Source: Haematobacter missouriensis
GTDB taxonomy: Bacteria > Pseudomonadota > Alphaproteobacteria > Rhodobacterales > Rhodobacteraceae
Direction of reading: 5' to 3'
Length of the DNA stretch: 64,000 bases
Assembly: GCF_000740775.1 (NCBI RefSeq)
Contig: NZ_JFGS01000003.1
Span: 186,001-250,000 of the forward strand
A program made the translations under genes and the position numbers. Every line of letters starts with the position of its first letter. Position 1 is the stretch's first letter. The notes under the pieces were generated by a model, which saw only the letters and a list, made by a program, of their open reading frames with translations, was not told the DNA's origin and did no database searches. Of this stretch, positions 1 through 10,909 are shown piece after piece.

Positions 1-793
1 GAACCTTCTGCTTGGCCTTGTCCTCCCGGGCCTCCTGCTCCATCCGCTTGGCCTTCTGCTCAAGCCAGTTGGAGTAGTTGCCCTCGTAGGGAATGCCGCG
101 CCCGCGCTCCAGCTCCAGAATCCAGGAGGTGATATCGTCCAGGAAGTAGCGGTCGTGGGTCACGCAGAGGATCGTGCCCTTGTATTCGATCAGGTGCTTC
201 TGCAGCCAGGCGATGGTTTCCGCATCGAGGTGGTTGGTCGGTTCGTCCAGCAGCAACATGTCGGGGGCTTCAAGCAGCAGCTTGCACAGCGCGACGCGCC
301 GCCGCTCCCCGCCCGAGAGGGTGCTGACATCGGCATCGTCCGGCGGGCAGCGCAGCGCTTCCATCGCCACATCCACCTGGCTGTCCAGATCCCAGAGGTT
401 CTGGCTGTCGATGAGGTCCTGCAGCTCCGCCATCTCCTCCGCCGTCTCGTCGGAGTAGTTCATGGCGAGGTCGTTGTAGCGGTCGAGGATGGCCTGTTTG
501 GATTTCACGCCTTCCATCACGTTGCCGCGGACGTTCAGCTGCTCGTCAAGCTGCGGCTCCTGCGGGAGATAGCCCACGCGCGCGCCCTTGGCGGCCCAGG
601 CCTCTCCGGTGAAGTCCTTGTCGATCCCAGCCATGACGCGCAGCAGCGATGACTTCCCCGCGCCGTTCACGCCGACCACGCCGATCTTGACCCCCGGCAG
701 GAAGTTCAGGCGGATATTCTCGAAGACCTTCTTGCCACCCGGATAGGCCTTGGAGACGCCATCCATGTGATACACATACTGGTATGAAGCCAT
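1..793 (-). CDS. ettA: EttA-type ABC-F ATPase, partial (3' end beyond window)
   Basis: Energy-dependent translational throttle protein, a cytoplasmic ABC-F ATPase that binds the ribosomal E site and gates early elongation according to ATP/ADP level. The visible 264 residues hold the complete first ABC domain: Walker A GVNGAGKSS at about 41-49, signature LSGGERRR, Walker B LLLDEPTNHLDAET, then the start of the charged arm that joins the two ABC domains in this family. No membrane segment is present, as expected of ABC-F. The start is ATG at 791-793 (MASYQYVYHM), the usual EttA beginning. The second ABC domain lies outside the window (family length about 550), so completeness cannot be judged. 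Other ABC-F proteins such as Uup are less likely given the N-terminus. Confidence 0.93.
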   Translation of the reverse strand, partial: MASYQYVYHMDGVSKAYPGGKKVFENIRLNFLPGVKIGVVGVNGAGKSSLLRVMAGIDKDFTGEAWAAKGARVGYLPQEPQLDEQLNVRGNVMEGVKSKQAILDRYNDLAMNYSDETAEEMAELQDLIDSQNLWDLDSQVDVAMEALRCPPDDADVSTLSGGERRRVALCKLLLEAPDMLLLDEPTNHLDAETIAWLQKHLIEYKGTILCVTHDRYFLDDITSWILELERGRGIPYEGNYSNWLEQKAKRMEQEAREDKAKQKV

Positions 794-1037
794 TTCCGTT
801 CCCTTCGTGGCGCTTTGCCCCCCATCTAGGGGAGAAGCGGGCAAAGGACAATCGCGGAGCAGGGGCGGAACGCGGGGAAACCGCTGCCGCACGGGATGAA
901 AACCGAAACGATCGCCCGCCGGTGCGGGCCGACTGTCGCCATCGGGGCGCATGTGTCGGCCATGTGACGCCGCTTGTGGATTGTGCGGGAGAAGGCTGCT
1001 AGGAGGCGATGCGTCCAGCGGAGACCTCCGTTTGTCC

Positions 1038-1637
1038 ATGTATGGCTTTCCCCATGCCCGCCCAGGGCAGAAGATCGGCTTGCTCGGTGGTTCCTTCGAC
1101 CCGCCGCACGCGGGTCATGTCCATATCACTCTGGAGGCGCTGAAGCGGTTCCGGCTGGACAAGGTGTGGTGGCTGGTCTCCCCCGGCAATCCGCTGAAGC
1201 GGGAAGGGCCGGCCCCGCTGCATCGGCGCATGGAGGAGGCGGGGCGCGTCATGCACCATCCCCGCGTCGTTGTCACCGATATCGAGGCGCGGCTCGGCAC
1301 CCGCTATACGGCGGAGACGCTGAAGCGGATGCAGGCGATCTATCCCGGCGTGGATTTCGTCTGGCTGATGGGGGCCGACAATCTCGCCACCTTTCACCGC
1401 TGGGAAAACTGGCGCTGGATCATGGAGCATGTTCCGATCGGGGTCTTTGCGCGGCCCGGCAGCGGAATCGCGGCGCGCACCTCACGGGCGGCCAACCGCT
1501 ACGCGGGGTTCCGCATTCCGCCCTCGGAAGCCGGGCGTCTGGCGCGGACCCATCCGCCCGCATGGTGTTTCCTCGACATTCCGATGCGGCCGATCTCCTC
1601 GTCACAGATTCGTGCGCGCGGGGAGTGGCGGCGGTGA
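1038..1637 (+). CDS. nadD: nicotinate-nucleotide adenylyltransferase
   Basis: Adenylylates nicotinate mononucleotide with ATP to deamido-NAD in NAD biosynthesis. The 199-residue protein has the nucleotidyltransferase signature [11 protein letters not shown] at 17-27 and the C-terminal phosphate-binding motif ISSSQIR, both diagnostic, and is of normal length. The frame is open further upstream, but the ATG at 1038 places the first beta strand (KIGLLGG) about ten residues in, as is usual; the upstream extension (cysteine-rich, unlike the family) is probably not translated. In many alphaproteobacteria nadD follows proA and precedes rsfS; here it precedes dacB by 43 bp on the same strand, so the two may be co-transcribed. 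Confidence 0.93.
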   Translation: MYGFPHARPGQKIGLLGGSFDPPHAGHVHITLEALKRFRLDKVWWLVSPGNPLKREGPAPLHRRMEEAGRVMHHPRVVVTDIEARLGTRYTAETLKRMQAIYPGVDFVWLMGADNLATFHRWENWRWIMEHVPIGVFARPGSGIAARTSRAANRYAGFRIPPSEAGRLARTHPPAWCFLDIPMRPISSSQIRARGEWRR

Positions 1638-1680
1638 GAGGAGCTTGCGGGATGCACGGCGCTGCATTTAACTCCCGCGG

Positions 1681-3138
1681 ATGAACCGTTCTCCGTCTCT
1701 CAGCCGCCGTTCCCTGCTGGCGCTTCTGCTCGCCGCTCCCGCCGGGGCGGCCTGTGCCCGCGCGCCGGATACGGCGGCCCGCCCGCCGTCACGGCCGGGG
1801 CCTGACGATCTCGACGCGCTGCTGGCCCGCGCGCGGTTGGGGGCCGAGGTCTCTTTCCTGCTGGTCGATCCGGCGACGGGGGAGGTGCTGGACGCCCGCG
1901 ACCCGAACGCCTCCCTTCCGCCTGCGAGTGTGGCCAAGACGATCACGACGCTTTACGCATGGGAGACGCTTGGCTCCGCTCATCGTTTCACCACGCGTCT
2001 GCTCGTCACCGGGCCGATTCGCGACGGGGTGGTGCAGGGCGACCTCATCCTCGCCGGGGGCGGGGATCCCATGCTCTCCAGCGATGATCTGGGAGATATG
2101 GCGGAGGCGCTGCGCCAGCAGGGTGTTCGCGGGGTGAAGGGCAGGTTCCTCACCTGGGCGGGTGCGCTGCCCTATATGGAGCAGATCGACCCGGCCCAGC
2201 CCGCGCATGTCGGCTACAATCCCGCCGTTTCGGGGCTCGATCTGAACTTCAATCGTGTCCAGTTCTTCTGGCAGCGGCAGGGTGGCGGCATCACCACCCG
2301 GATGGAGGCCACGGGAGACCGCTTCCGCCCGGAGGTCAGGATGGCCCGGATGCGTCTGGACGACCGCGACACACCGCTGTTCACGTTCAGCGGCGGCAAG
2401 GGCACGGACGACTGGACGGTCGCGGCACGCGCGCTGAACGCGAAGGGAAGCCGGTGGCTGCCTGTCCGCTCCTCCGCCGCCTATGCGGGCGAGGCATTTC
2501 GCGCGCTGGCCGCGCAAAGGGGCATCACGCTCGGTCCGCCCACCCCTCTCGCAGGTGTGGCCAAGGGCACGGCGCTCGTCACGCATTCGAGCGACGATCT
2601 CGCCGCCGTCGCTGCCGACATGCTCAAATTCTCCAACAACCTGACGGCGGAGACTCTTGGTCTGACCACCACGCTGGCGCGCGGGGGAAGGGCCGGCTCG
2701 CTCGCCAGCTCCGCAAGCGAGATGTCGGCCTGGGCGGCGGCCCGGTTCGGCGCCGCGGGGATAGACCTGGTGGATCACTCGGGCCTGGGCGGAGAGTCGC
2801 GCGTGACGGCGGCTGCCATGGTCCGGGTGCTCTCGGGTGGCGGCGTGCTGCCGACGCTGCTGCGCCGCTACGACCTGCCGGCGGGCTTCGGCCGCGGGAC
2901 GCAGCCGGTGGAGGTGCGGGCCAAGACCGGGACGCTGAACTTCGCCTCCGGTCTTGCGGGCTATATCCTGACACCGGGCCGGCCGCTGGTCTTTGCGATG
3001 TTCATGGGGGATCTTGACCGCCGCCGCGCCCTCTCCCGGCAGGAGCGGGAAAATCCGCCGGGCGCGCTGGAATGGACCTCCCGCGCCCGCCGGTTTCAGC
3101 AGGAACTGCTCGCCCGCTGGATCGCGGTCAGCACCTGA
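1681..3138 (+). CDS. dacB: D-alanyl-D-alanine carboxypeptidase/endopeptidase (PBP4, family S13)
   Basis: Periplasmic penicillin-binding protein that trims or opens peptidoglycan peptide cross-links. In the 485-residue protein the three active-site motifs of the serine transferase fold are present: SVAK at 83-86 (nucleophile Ser83), SNN at 318-320 and KTG at 415-417. The long spacing between the first two motifs is that of the S13 (DacB) class, which carries inserted domains, rather than of DacA/DacC. The N-terminus SRRSLLALLLAAPAGAACA looks like a Tat-type signal (twin arginine plus a short hydrophobic core); whether the Cys marks a lipoprotein is uncertain. It follows nadD by 43 bp, and the next gene is convergent. 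Confidence 0.92.
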   Translation: MNRSPSLSRRSLLALLLAAPAGAACARAPDTAARPPSRPGPDDLDALLARARLGAEVSFLLVDPATGEVLDARDPNASLPPASVAKTITTLYAWETLGSAHRFTTRLLVTGPIRDGVVQGDLILAGGGDPMLSSDDLGDMAEALRQQGVRGVKGRFLTWAGALPYMEQIDPAQPAHVGYNPAVSGLDLNFNRVQFFWQRQGGGITTRMEATGDRFRPEVRMARMRLDDRDTPLFTFSGGKGTDDWTVAARALNAKGSRWLPVRSSAAYAGEAFRALAAQRGITLGPPTPLAGVAKGTALVTHSSDDLAAVAADMLKFSNNLTAETLGLTTTLARGGRAGSLASSASEMSAWAAARFGAAGIDLVDHSGLGGESRVTAAAMVRVLSGGGVLPTLLRRYDLPAGFGRGTQPVEVRAKTGTLNFASGLAGYILTPGRPLVFAMFMGDLDRRRALSRQERENPPGALEWTSRARRFQQELLARWIAVST

Positions 3139-3147
3139 ACCGCTCTG

Positions 3148-3579
3148 TCAGAGGTGCCGGTAGCGCGCGCGCGCCCCGTATTCGATGGCAGCGGCATGGA
3201 GCCGGTCGATATCCAGCTCGTGGCGCATCTCCTGCAGCAGCCGCAGTTCCGTCTGCCGCGTGGCGCCGTCGGTCGCGGCCACATCGCAGGCGAGCGCATA
3301 GGCCGTCTCGCGCAGGCGCTCGGGCAGGAAGCGGCGGATCAGGCCGAAGAACGCGTCCAGCCCGTCCTCCTCCTCGAACAGGTCGAGCACCAGGCCGGAA
3401 ACGAAGCCGATGCGGTCCGGGTCGTAATTCGCGAACACCGGTAGATGGCCCACGATATCCTCGATGGCCAGCAGTTCCGATGTCGGCATCTGCTGATCGG
3501 AGGCGGAGACGGCGACCATGACCGCGACGAGGCAGTCCTGTGGTGTCATTCCGGCGTCGTTCTCGGTCTTGGTAGCCAC
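3148..3579 (-). CDS. TerB-like family protein
   Basis: Small all-helical protein of 143 residues resembling the TerB (tellurite-resistance B) fold: an acidic first half (FEEEDGLDAFFGLIRR) followed by the repeated helix around ACDVAATDGATRQTELRLLQEM, where the D-G-x-x-x-x-E-L-x-L pattern is typical of TerB-like domains. I chose the GTG at 3577-3579 because it has a good ribosome site (GAGGAAGG) and the upstream frame is arginine-rich and implausible; an ATG at 3547-3549 (MTPQDC) is the alternative. Stand-alone TerB proteins of this kind are common in Rhodobacterales without other ter genes, so no tellurite role should be assumed. It ends nine bases from the convergent dacB and is divergent from lysK. 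Confidence 0.8.
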   Translation of the reverse strand: MATKTENDAGMTPQDCLVAVMVAVSASDQQMPTSELLAIEDIVGHLPVFANYDPDRIGFVSGLVLDLFEEEDGLDAFFGLIRRFLPERLRETAYALACDVAATDGATRQTELRLLQEMRHELDIDRLHAAAIEYGARARYRHL

Positions 3580-3668
3580 GGAGGTGCCTTCCTCGATTCG
3601 GGTTTCGCACTGCTTAGAGAGACGGCTTCTGTCCGGCAAGAGGCGGAGGCGCAACGCCAAGGGGTGCT

Positions 3669-3697
3669 TGACCGGAGCGCGGTGACGCGACATTAGG
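3669..3697 (+). promoter_or_regulatory. candidate sigma-70 promoter for lysK
   Basis: TTGACC (3669-3674, five of six matches to the -35 consensus) lies 17 bases before a weak -10 element ATTAGG. Just downstream a perfect hairpin, CTTTCCC-CTGC-GGGAAAG (3700-3717), would sit at the start of the transcript. The region separates the divergent TerB-like gene and lysK. This is a consensus reading only. Confidence 0.3.
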
Positions 3698-3814
3698 GTC
3701 TTTCCCCTGCGGGAAAGCCTGCGGGGCAGCATTTGACCCAGGCGCCTGCGCCGCGATTCGGGCGACCGCCCGCGTGGCCATGGCACCACCCTTCTGTCCG
3801 AAAGGAACGATCCC

Positions 3815-5395
3815 ATGAGCGCCCTCAGAGACGCCGCGATGACCTCAAAGGCCTGGCCCTTCGAAGAGGCCCGCCGCCTGCTGAAGCGTTATGAGAAGGC
3901 GCCGCCGGAAAAGGGCTACGTGCTGTTCGAGACGGGCTACGGCCCCTCCGGCCTGCCGCATATCGGCACCTTCGGAGAGGTCGCACGGACCACCATGATC
4001 CGCCGGGCCTTCGAGGTGATCTCCGACATTCCGACGCGGCTCATCTGCTTTTCGGACGACATGGACGGCATGCGCAAGGTGCCCGAGAATGTGCCCAACC
4101 GGGAGATGCTCCAGCGCAACCTTCAGCGCCCCCTGACAGAGGTGCCCGACCCGTTCGAGGAGTTTCCTTCCTTCGGCGCTCATAACAATGCGATGCTGCG
4201 CCGGTTTCTCGACACCTTCGGGTTCGAATATGAGTTCATTTCGGCCACCGAATTCTACAAATCGGGGCAATTCGACGCGACGCTCCTGCGTGCGGTGGAG
4301 CGTTACGATGCCTTGATGAAGGTCATGCTGGCCAGCCTGCGGGAAGAACGCCAGCAGACCTATTCCATCTTCCTGCCGATCAGTCCCAAGACGGGCCGCG
4401 TGCTCTACGTGCCACTGAAGGAGGTGAACGCCAAGGACGGCACCATCACCTTCGACGACGAGGACGGCGAGGAGATGACCCTGCCCGTCACGGGGGGCAA
4501 TGTGAAGCTGCAGTGGAAGCCGGACTTCGGCGCCCGCTGGGCCGCCTTGGGCGTGGACTTCGAGATGTATGGCAAAGACCACTCCACCAACACGCCGATC
4601 TATGATTCGATCTGCGAGATTCTCGGCGGTCGCAAGCCGGAACATTTCACCTATGAACTGTTTCTCGACATCAATGGCGAGAAAATCTCCAAATCCAAGG
4701 GCAACGGCCTGACCATCGACGAATGGCTGACCTACGCCTCGACGGAGAGCCTCAGCTATTTCATGTATCAGAAGCCGAAAACGGCGAAGCGGATGTCCTT
4801 CGATGTGATCCCGAAGGCGATGGACGAATATCACCAGCAGCTGCGCGCCTATCCGGGGCAGGATGTGGCCAAGCAGGTGGACAACCCCGTCTGGCACATT
4901 CACGGCGGCACCCCGCCCGAAAGCCATATGTTGGTTTCCTATTCGATGCTGCTGAACCTCGCCTCCGTGGCCGGGGCAAGCGACAAGTCCGGGCTGTGGG
5001 GGTTCATCCGCCGCTACGCGCCGGACGCCACGCCGGAAAAGAACCCTGATCTGGACGCGGCGGCGGAATATGCCGTGCGCTATTTCCGCGACTTCGTGAA
5101 GCCGACGCTGGTTTTCCGCCGCGCCGAAGGCAAGGAAGTTGCCGCGCTGGAAGATCTGCGCCGCCGTCTCTCGACTTGGGAGAGCGGTCAGGATGCGGAA
5201 GCGTTGCAGACCATGGTCTTTGCGGTGGGCACCGAACACGGGTTCGAGCCGTTGCGGAGCTGGTTCTCCACGCTCTACGAAGTGCTGCTGGGACAAGGTC
5301 AGGGCCCGCGCTTCGGCGGGTTCATAGCGCTCTATGGCATCCATGAGACGATCGCCCTGATCGACAGGGCGCTGGCGGGCGAACTGGCCGCCTGA
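3815..5395 (+). CDS. lysK: lysyl-tRNA synthetase, class I
   Basis: Charges tRNA-Lys with lysine. This is the class I (archaeal-type) enzyme, not the class II LysS of most bacteria. The 526-residue protein has the Rossmann-fold ATP signature as GPSGLPHIG at 43-51 (HIGH equivalent) and KISKS at 290-294 (KMSKS equivalent), and no class II motifs. The length fits the class I family. The ATG at 3815 is preceded by AAAGGAA. Class I LysRS is established in several alphaproteobacteria including Rhodobacterales. Whether a class II copy exists elsewhere in this genome cannot be seen. The stop codon abuts the convergent PPOX-type gene with no spacer. Confidence 0.95.
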   Translation: MSALRDAAMTSKAWPFEEARRLLKRYEKAPPEKGYVLFETGYGPSGLPHIGTFGEVARTTMIRRAFEVISDIPTRLICFSDDMDGMRKVPENVPNREMLQRNLQRPLTEVPDPFEEFPSFGAHNNAMLRRFLDTFGFEYEFISATEFYKSGQFDATLLRAVERYDALMKVMLASLREERQQTYSIFLPISPKTGRVLYVPLKEVNAKDGTITFDDEDGEEMTLPVTGGNVKLQWKPDFGARWAALGVDFEMYGKDHSTNTPIYDSICEILGGRKPEHFTYELFLDINGEKISKSKGNGLTIDEWLTYASTESLSYFMYQKPKTAKRMSFDVIPKAMDEYHQQLRAYPGQDVAKQVDNPVWHIHGGTPPESHMLVSYSMLLNLASVAGASDKSGLWGFIRRYAPDATPEKNPDLDAAAEYAVRYFRDFVKPTLVFRRAEGKEVAALEDLRRRLSTWESGQDAEALQTMVFAVGTEHGFEPLRSWFSTLYEVLLGQGQGPRFGGFIALYGIHETIALIDRALAGELAA

Positions 5396-5878
5396 TCACC
5401 TCAGGTCTTCGGCCGTCAGCCGGAAGGCACGGCCGAAGCCACCATTGAGCGAGGCGCCCGTCGGGGTGAACACCACGAAGCGGAAATCCGGCAGATCGAC
5501 ATAGAGCGTCGACTTGGGGCGCAATGCCATCCAATGCGCCCGGAGGGCCTCGTGCTCCGCAGCCCCGCGGGCGATGAACCGGGCGGTGGCGGAGAGTGAG
5601 AGGCGCGGATGGGTAAGCGGGTCACCCTTCTGCCCCGGCTCGCCGATGAGCAGGCCAGCGCGCGGGTCAGCCGCCAAGGCGCGCGTATGGAGAGCCAGAC
5701 CGGAGACGAGGCTTACCGGCAGGCCCTCAGGCGTGGTGGCGAGCGCGACCCGGCTCACCTGCGGACCTTCCTCCGTCACCACGGCGAGCGCGGCGAACCG
5801 CGCCGCGTCCATCAGGCCGCGCGCCAGCGCGCGTGCGTCGTCATCGGTGGGGCGCAGGACATCCTTCGCTTCGACCAT
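5396..5878 (-). CDS. pyridoxamine 5'-phosphate oxidase-fold (HugZ-like) protein
   Basis: A 160-residue split-barrel flavin-binding-fold protein. The sequence follows the HugZ/PPOX pattern: an N-terminal helix (ARGLMDAARFAALAVV), a strand ending in the partner site GPQVSRVALATTPEG, the dimer strand LHTRALAADPRAGLLIGEPG, then a C-terminal barrel segment with FRFVVFTPTGASLNGGFGRA. Family members bind FMN, F420 or haem; which ligand applies here cannot be told. The ATG at 5876-5878 is preceded by AGAGGGAA; the open frame continues upstream but is arginine-rich and unlikely to be coding. It is convergent with lysK, with no gap, and divergent from acs across 367 bp. Confidence 0.8.
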   Translation of the reverse strand: MVEAKDVLRPTDDDARALARGLMDAARFAALAVVTEEGPQVSRVALATTPEGLPVSLVSGLALHTRALAADPRAGLLIGEPGQKGDPLTHPRLSLSATARFIARGAAEHEALRAHWMALRPKSTLYVDLPDFRFVVFTPTGASLNGGFGRAFRLTAEDLR

Positions 5879-6245
5879 ATCGTTTCCCTCTCGCCGGGCC
5901 CGTTCTCGCATGGGGCGTTCGCCTGTCTGGGCTTGCCGGTGGGCTGGCGCGACTCGTGTCGTTATCCGCGCGCTCCCGCTTCTGCGCAAGTCGCCGCGCT
6001 TCGGTTTTCTGCGGGACAGCGGCATCCGGCGGAAATGAACATTCATAATACTGAATTGATGTGGAAAATTCATGCCGCGATGCAGAGGATTTACAGAAAT
6101 CCGTTTTCATCGTGAAGAAATTTACAGAATTTTCGCGCTATAAAAAGGGTTTACGCGTTCGTTTACTTGGGATTACACTCCTGTGATTGGCGAGGTCCGG
6201 AGGGGCTGGCGAAAGCCGGTGGACGCGCGAGCCTGAGGAGGAACA
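5879..6245. other. acs / PPOX intergenic region (367 bp)
   Basis: No gene is supported here. The half nearest acs is much richer in A and T than the flanking genes. It holds two copies of ATTTACAGAA (6089-6098 and 6120-6129), described separately, and further TTTAC repeats before the acs ribosome-binding site GAGGAGGAAC. It must contain the acs promoter; I could not assign a convincing -35/-10 pair. Confidence 0.6.
6087..6130. promoter_or_regulatory. paired dyad elements upstream of acs
   Basis: The 10-mer ATTTACAGAA occurs twice with starts exactly 31 bases apart, about three helical turns. Each copy is the centre of a dyad: GGATTT-ACAG-AAATCC (6087-6102) and AAATT-TACAG-AATTT around 6118-6130. 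Same-face pairing of two palindromes ahead of acs is what a dimeric regulator binding cooperatively would need. No known consensus is recognised. Confidence 0.4.
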
Positions 6246-8221
<1,976 letters not shown>

Positions 8222-8225
<4 letters not shown>

Positions 8226-8914
8226 CCGTGGACACCGCGCCACGCCCCGTTGCCCCGCCCGTCCTCATCCTGCTGGGGCCTCCCGGTGCGGGGAAGGGAA
8301 CACAGGCCCGGATGCTGGAGGAGCGTTTCGGCCTCGTCCAGCTTTCCACGGGCGACATGCTGCGCGCCGCGGTCGCCGCGGGGACGGAGGCAGGCCGCGC
8401 CGCGCAGGCGGTGATGGAAGCGGGCGGCCTCGTTTCCGACGAGATCGTCCTCTCCGTGCTGAACGAACGCCTCTCGGCGCCGGATGTGACGCGGGGGGTC
8501 ATCCTCGACGGCTTCCCCCGGACGGAGGGGCAGGCCGCTGCGCTGGATGCGCTGCTGGCGGAGCGGGGGCAGCGGATCGACGCCGTGGTGGCGCTCGATG
8601 TCGATGACGCCGCGATGGTGGAGCGCGTCGCGGGACGCTACACCTGCGCCGGTTGCGGCGAAGGCTATCATGACAGCTTCAAGACCCCGGCCGTGGCCGG
8701 GACTTGCGACAAATGCGGCAGCGGAGATTTCAAGCGCCGCGCCGACGACCGTGCCGAAACCGTGGCCGCGCGGCTTGCCGCCTACCACGCGCAGACGGCA
8801 CCGCTGATCGCCTATTACGACCGCCGGGACGTGCTTGAGCACATCGACGCGATGGCCCAGATCGGGGATGTCGCGGAGAGCCTCGTCGGCATCGTGGAGC
8901 GCGTATCGGCCTGA
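8222..8914 (+). CDS. adk: adenylate kinase, translationally coupled to acs
   Basis: Converts AMP plus ATP to two ADP. The 230-residue protein has the P-loop GPPGAGKGT at 19-27, LSTGDMLR and LDGFPRT of the AMP-binding and core regions, and a long LID with a four-cysteine zinc site (Cys142, Cys145, Cys162, Cys165). Its ATG overlaps the acs stop codon in an ATGA, so the two are probably translated together. Another adk normally lies in the ribosomal-protein operon of this group, so this may be a second copy devoted to recycling the AMP made by acetate activation; that is inference. A slightly longer N-terminus than E. coli Adk (about 12 extra residues) is the only oddity. Confidence 0.93.
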
Positions 8915-9073
8915 CGGGAAGGCCTTCGGCCCGGAGGAGGGGCCGGAGGGTGGCGGTTTCGCCGGCAACCTGATGAGCAAGAAGGGACAGGGATCTCCCC
9001 GTCGCGGCAGCGCCGCGATGGTCTGGGGACGCATGTCTCCGATGAATTCTGCATGCCACGGAGGAGGATACAG

Positions 9074-10855
9074 ATGGCGATGGCAGATACCACGGTGCGC
9101 GAGCGCGCCCGTCCCATGACGCGGGAGGAGAAGAAGGTCATTCTGGCTTCTTCCGCCGGGACGATCTTCGAATGGTACGACTTCTATCTTTACGGGTCGC
9201 TGGCGGCGATCATCGGGGCACAGTTCTTTTCCGCCTTCCCGGAGGCGACGCGGAACGTGTTCGCGCTGCTGGCCTTTGCGGCGGGCTTCATCGTGCGACC
9301 TTTCGGGGCGCTGGTCTTCGGCTCGCTCGGAGACATGATCGGGCGGAAATACACCTTCCTGATGACGATCCTCATCATGGGGATTTCGACCTTCATCGTG
9401 GGGATCTTGCCGGGCTATGAGTCGATCGGCGCGGCTGCACCGATCATCCTCATTGCGCTTCGCATGCTTCAGGGTCTCGCGCTTGGCGGCGAATATGGGG
9501 GGGCGGCCGTCTATGTGGCCGAACACGCGCCGCAGGGGCGCAGGGGCTTCTACACGAGCTGGATTCAGACGACCGCGACGCTTGGCCTGCTGCTGTCGCT
9601 GATCGTGATCCTGATCACCCAGAGCATCGTGAACAACAACTTCGCCACCGTGCCGCAAGTGATGAACGGCCAGCCCGTCCTGAACGCCGACGGCGTGCAG
9701 GTCATGCTCGACCCGTTCCGGGCCTGGGGCTGGCGGGTCCCGTTCCTTGCCTCCATCCTGCTGTTGGGCATCTCGCTCTATATCCGGCTCCAGATGGAAG
9801 AAAGCCCGGCCTTCAAGAAGATGAAGGAGGAAGGCCGCGCCTCCAAGGCCCCGATGCGCGAGGCTTTCGGCAACTGGAAGAACGGCAAGGTCGCGCTGAT
9901 CGCGCTGCTGGGGCTGACGGCGGGTCAGGCGGTTGTGTGGTATTCGGGACAGTTCTACGCCCTGTTCTTCATCAACAACGTGGTCAAGGTGGATACCTTC
10001 ACCTCCAACGTGCTGGTGGCCTGGTCTCTGATCCTGGGCACCGCGGGCTTCGTGTTCTTCGGGTCGCTCTCCGACCGTATCGGGCGCAAGCCGATTATCC
10101 TGGGCGGCTGCCTGATCGCGGCGATCACCTATTTCCCGGTATTTGAATACCTCACCAAGACTGCGAACCCGGCGCTCTACGCAGCTCAGGAAACACCCGT
10201 CACGGTGACGGCGGCGCCCAATGACTGCTCGTTCCAGTTCAACCCGACGGGCACCGCCAAGTTCACCTCGTCCTGCGACGTGGCAAAGGCGATGCTGGCG
10301 AAGAACTCCGTCAACTACTCGACGGTGGATGCGCCGGCCAACACGCTTGCCACGGTGGATATCGGCGGGACGGTGATCGCGTCGTATGACGCCTCCGCAC
10401 CGGATGCGGCGGAACAGAAGAAGGCGTTCGAGACGGCGGTGAATACTGCGCTGCGCGGCGTGGGTTATCCGCTGACGGCCGCAGAGAACACGACTGTCGC
10501 AAAGGCTGCGCATTTCTTCGACATCTTTACGGCGCAGAAGCTCACGCTCGTGCTTATCCTGACCTACCTCATCCTGCTGGTGACGATGGTCTATGGCCCG
10601 ATCGCGGCGGCGCTGGTCGAACTCTTTCCGACACGCATCCGTTATTCCGGCATGTCGCTGCCGTATCACATTGGTAACGGCTGGTTCGGGGGCTTGCTGC
10701 CGGCGACGGCATTCGCGATCAGCGCCCAGAGCGGAAACATCTACTCCGGCCTGTGGTATGCCATCGTCGTGGCGCTGATGACGGTGGTGATCGGGGCGAT
10801 CTTCGTGCCGAACACGCACAAGCGGGATATCTTCTCGGACCGCGACTACCAGTAG
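9074..10855 (+). CDS. MFS transporter, metabolite:H+ symporter type with long periplasmic loops
   Basis: Twelve-helix inner-membrane carrier of the metabolite:H+ symporter group. The diagnostic N-terminal SSAGTIFEWYDFYLYGS, motif A GDMIGRK between helices 2 and 3 and its repeat SDRIGRK after helix 8 are visible. At 593 residues it is much longer than the usual 430-450. The extra length lies in two loops that by helix count face the periplasm: about 40 residues between helices 5 and 6, and about 130 between helices 9 and 10 with two Cys (NDC and SSC) that could pair. ATG 9074 follows a strong GGAGGAGG. It lies 159 bp after adk-acs, which suggests a short-chain carboxylate substrate, but the substrate is not readable from sequence. 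Confidence 0.88.
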   Translation: MAMADTTVRERARPMTREEKKVILASSAGTIFEWYDFYLYGSLAAIIGAQFFSAFPEATRNVFALLAFAAGFIVRPFGALVFGSLGDMIGRKYTFLMTILIMGISTFIVGILPGYESIGAAAPIILIALRMLQGLALGGEYGGAAVYVAEHAPQGRRGFYTSWIQTTATLGLLLSLIVILITQSIVNNNFATVPQVMNGQPVLNADGVQVMLDPFRAWGWRVPFLASILLLGISLYIRLQMEESPAFKKMKEEGRASKAPMREAFGNWKNGKVALIALLGLTAGQAVVWYSGQFYALFFINNVVKVDTFTSNVLVAWSLILGTAGFVFFGSLSDRIGRKPIILGGCLIAAITYFPVFEYLTKTANPALYAAQETPVTVTAAPNDCSFQFNPTGTAKFTSSCDVAKAMLAKNSVNYSTVDAPANTLATVDIGGTVIASYDASAPDAAEQKKAFETAVNTALRGVGYPLTAAENTTVAKAAHFFDIFTAQKLTLVLILTYLILLVTMVYGPIAAALVELFPTRIRYSGMSLPYHIGNGWFGGLLPATAFAISAQSGNIYSGLWYAIVVALMTVVIGAIFVPNTHKRDIFSDRDYQ

Positions 10856-10874
10856 GGTCCGCCAGTTCGGAAGG

Positions 10875-10906
10875 AAGGCGCGGCGGCTCCGGTCGCCGCG
10901 CCTTTT
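10875..10906 (+). terminator. rho-independent terminator after the MFS gene
   Basis: GGCGCGGCG (10877-10885) pairs perfectly with CGCCGCGCC (10894-10902) and is followed by TTTT. It lies 20 bases after the MFS stop and before the convergent truA stop, so it probably ends the acs-adk-MFS transcript and may also serve truA. Confidence 0.85.
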
Positions 10907-10909
10907 CGT

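Noticed and set aside
3148-3579. Tellurite-resistance determinant
   Set aside because: TerB-like domains occur alone in many bacteria; none of the other ter genes is present.
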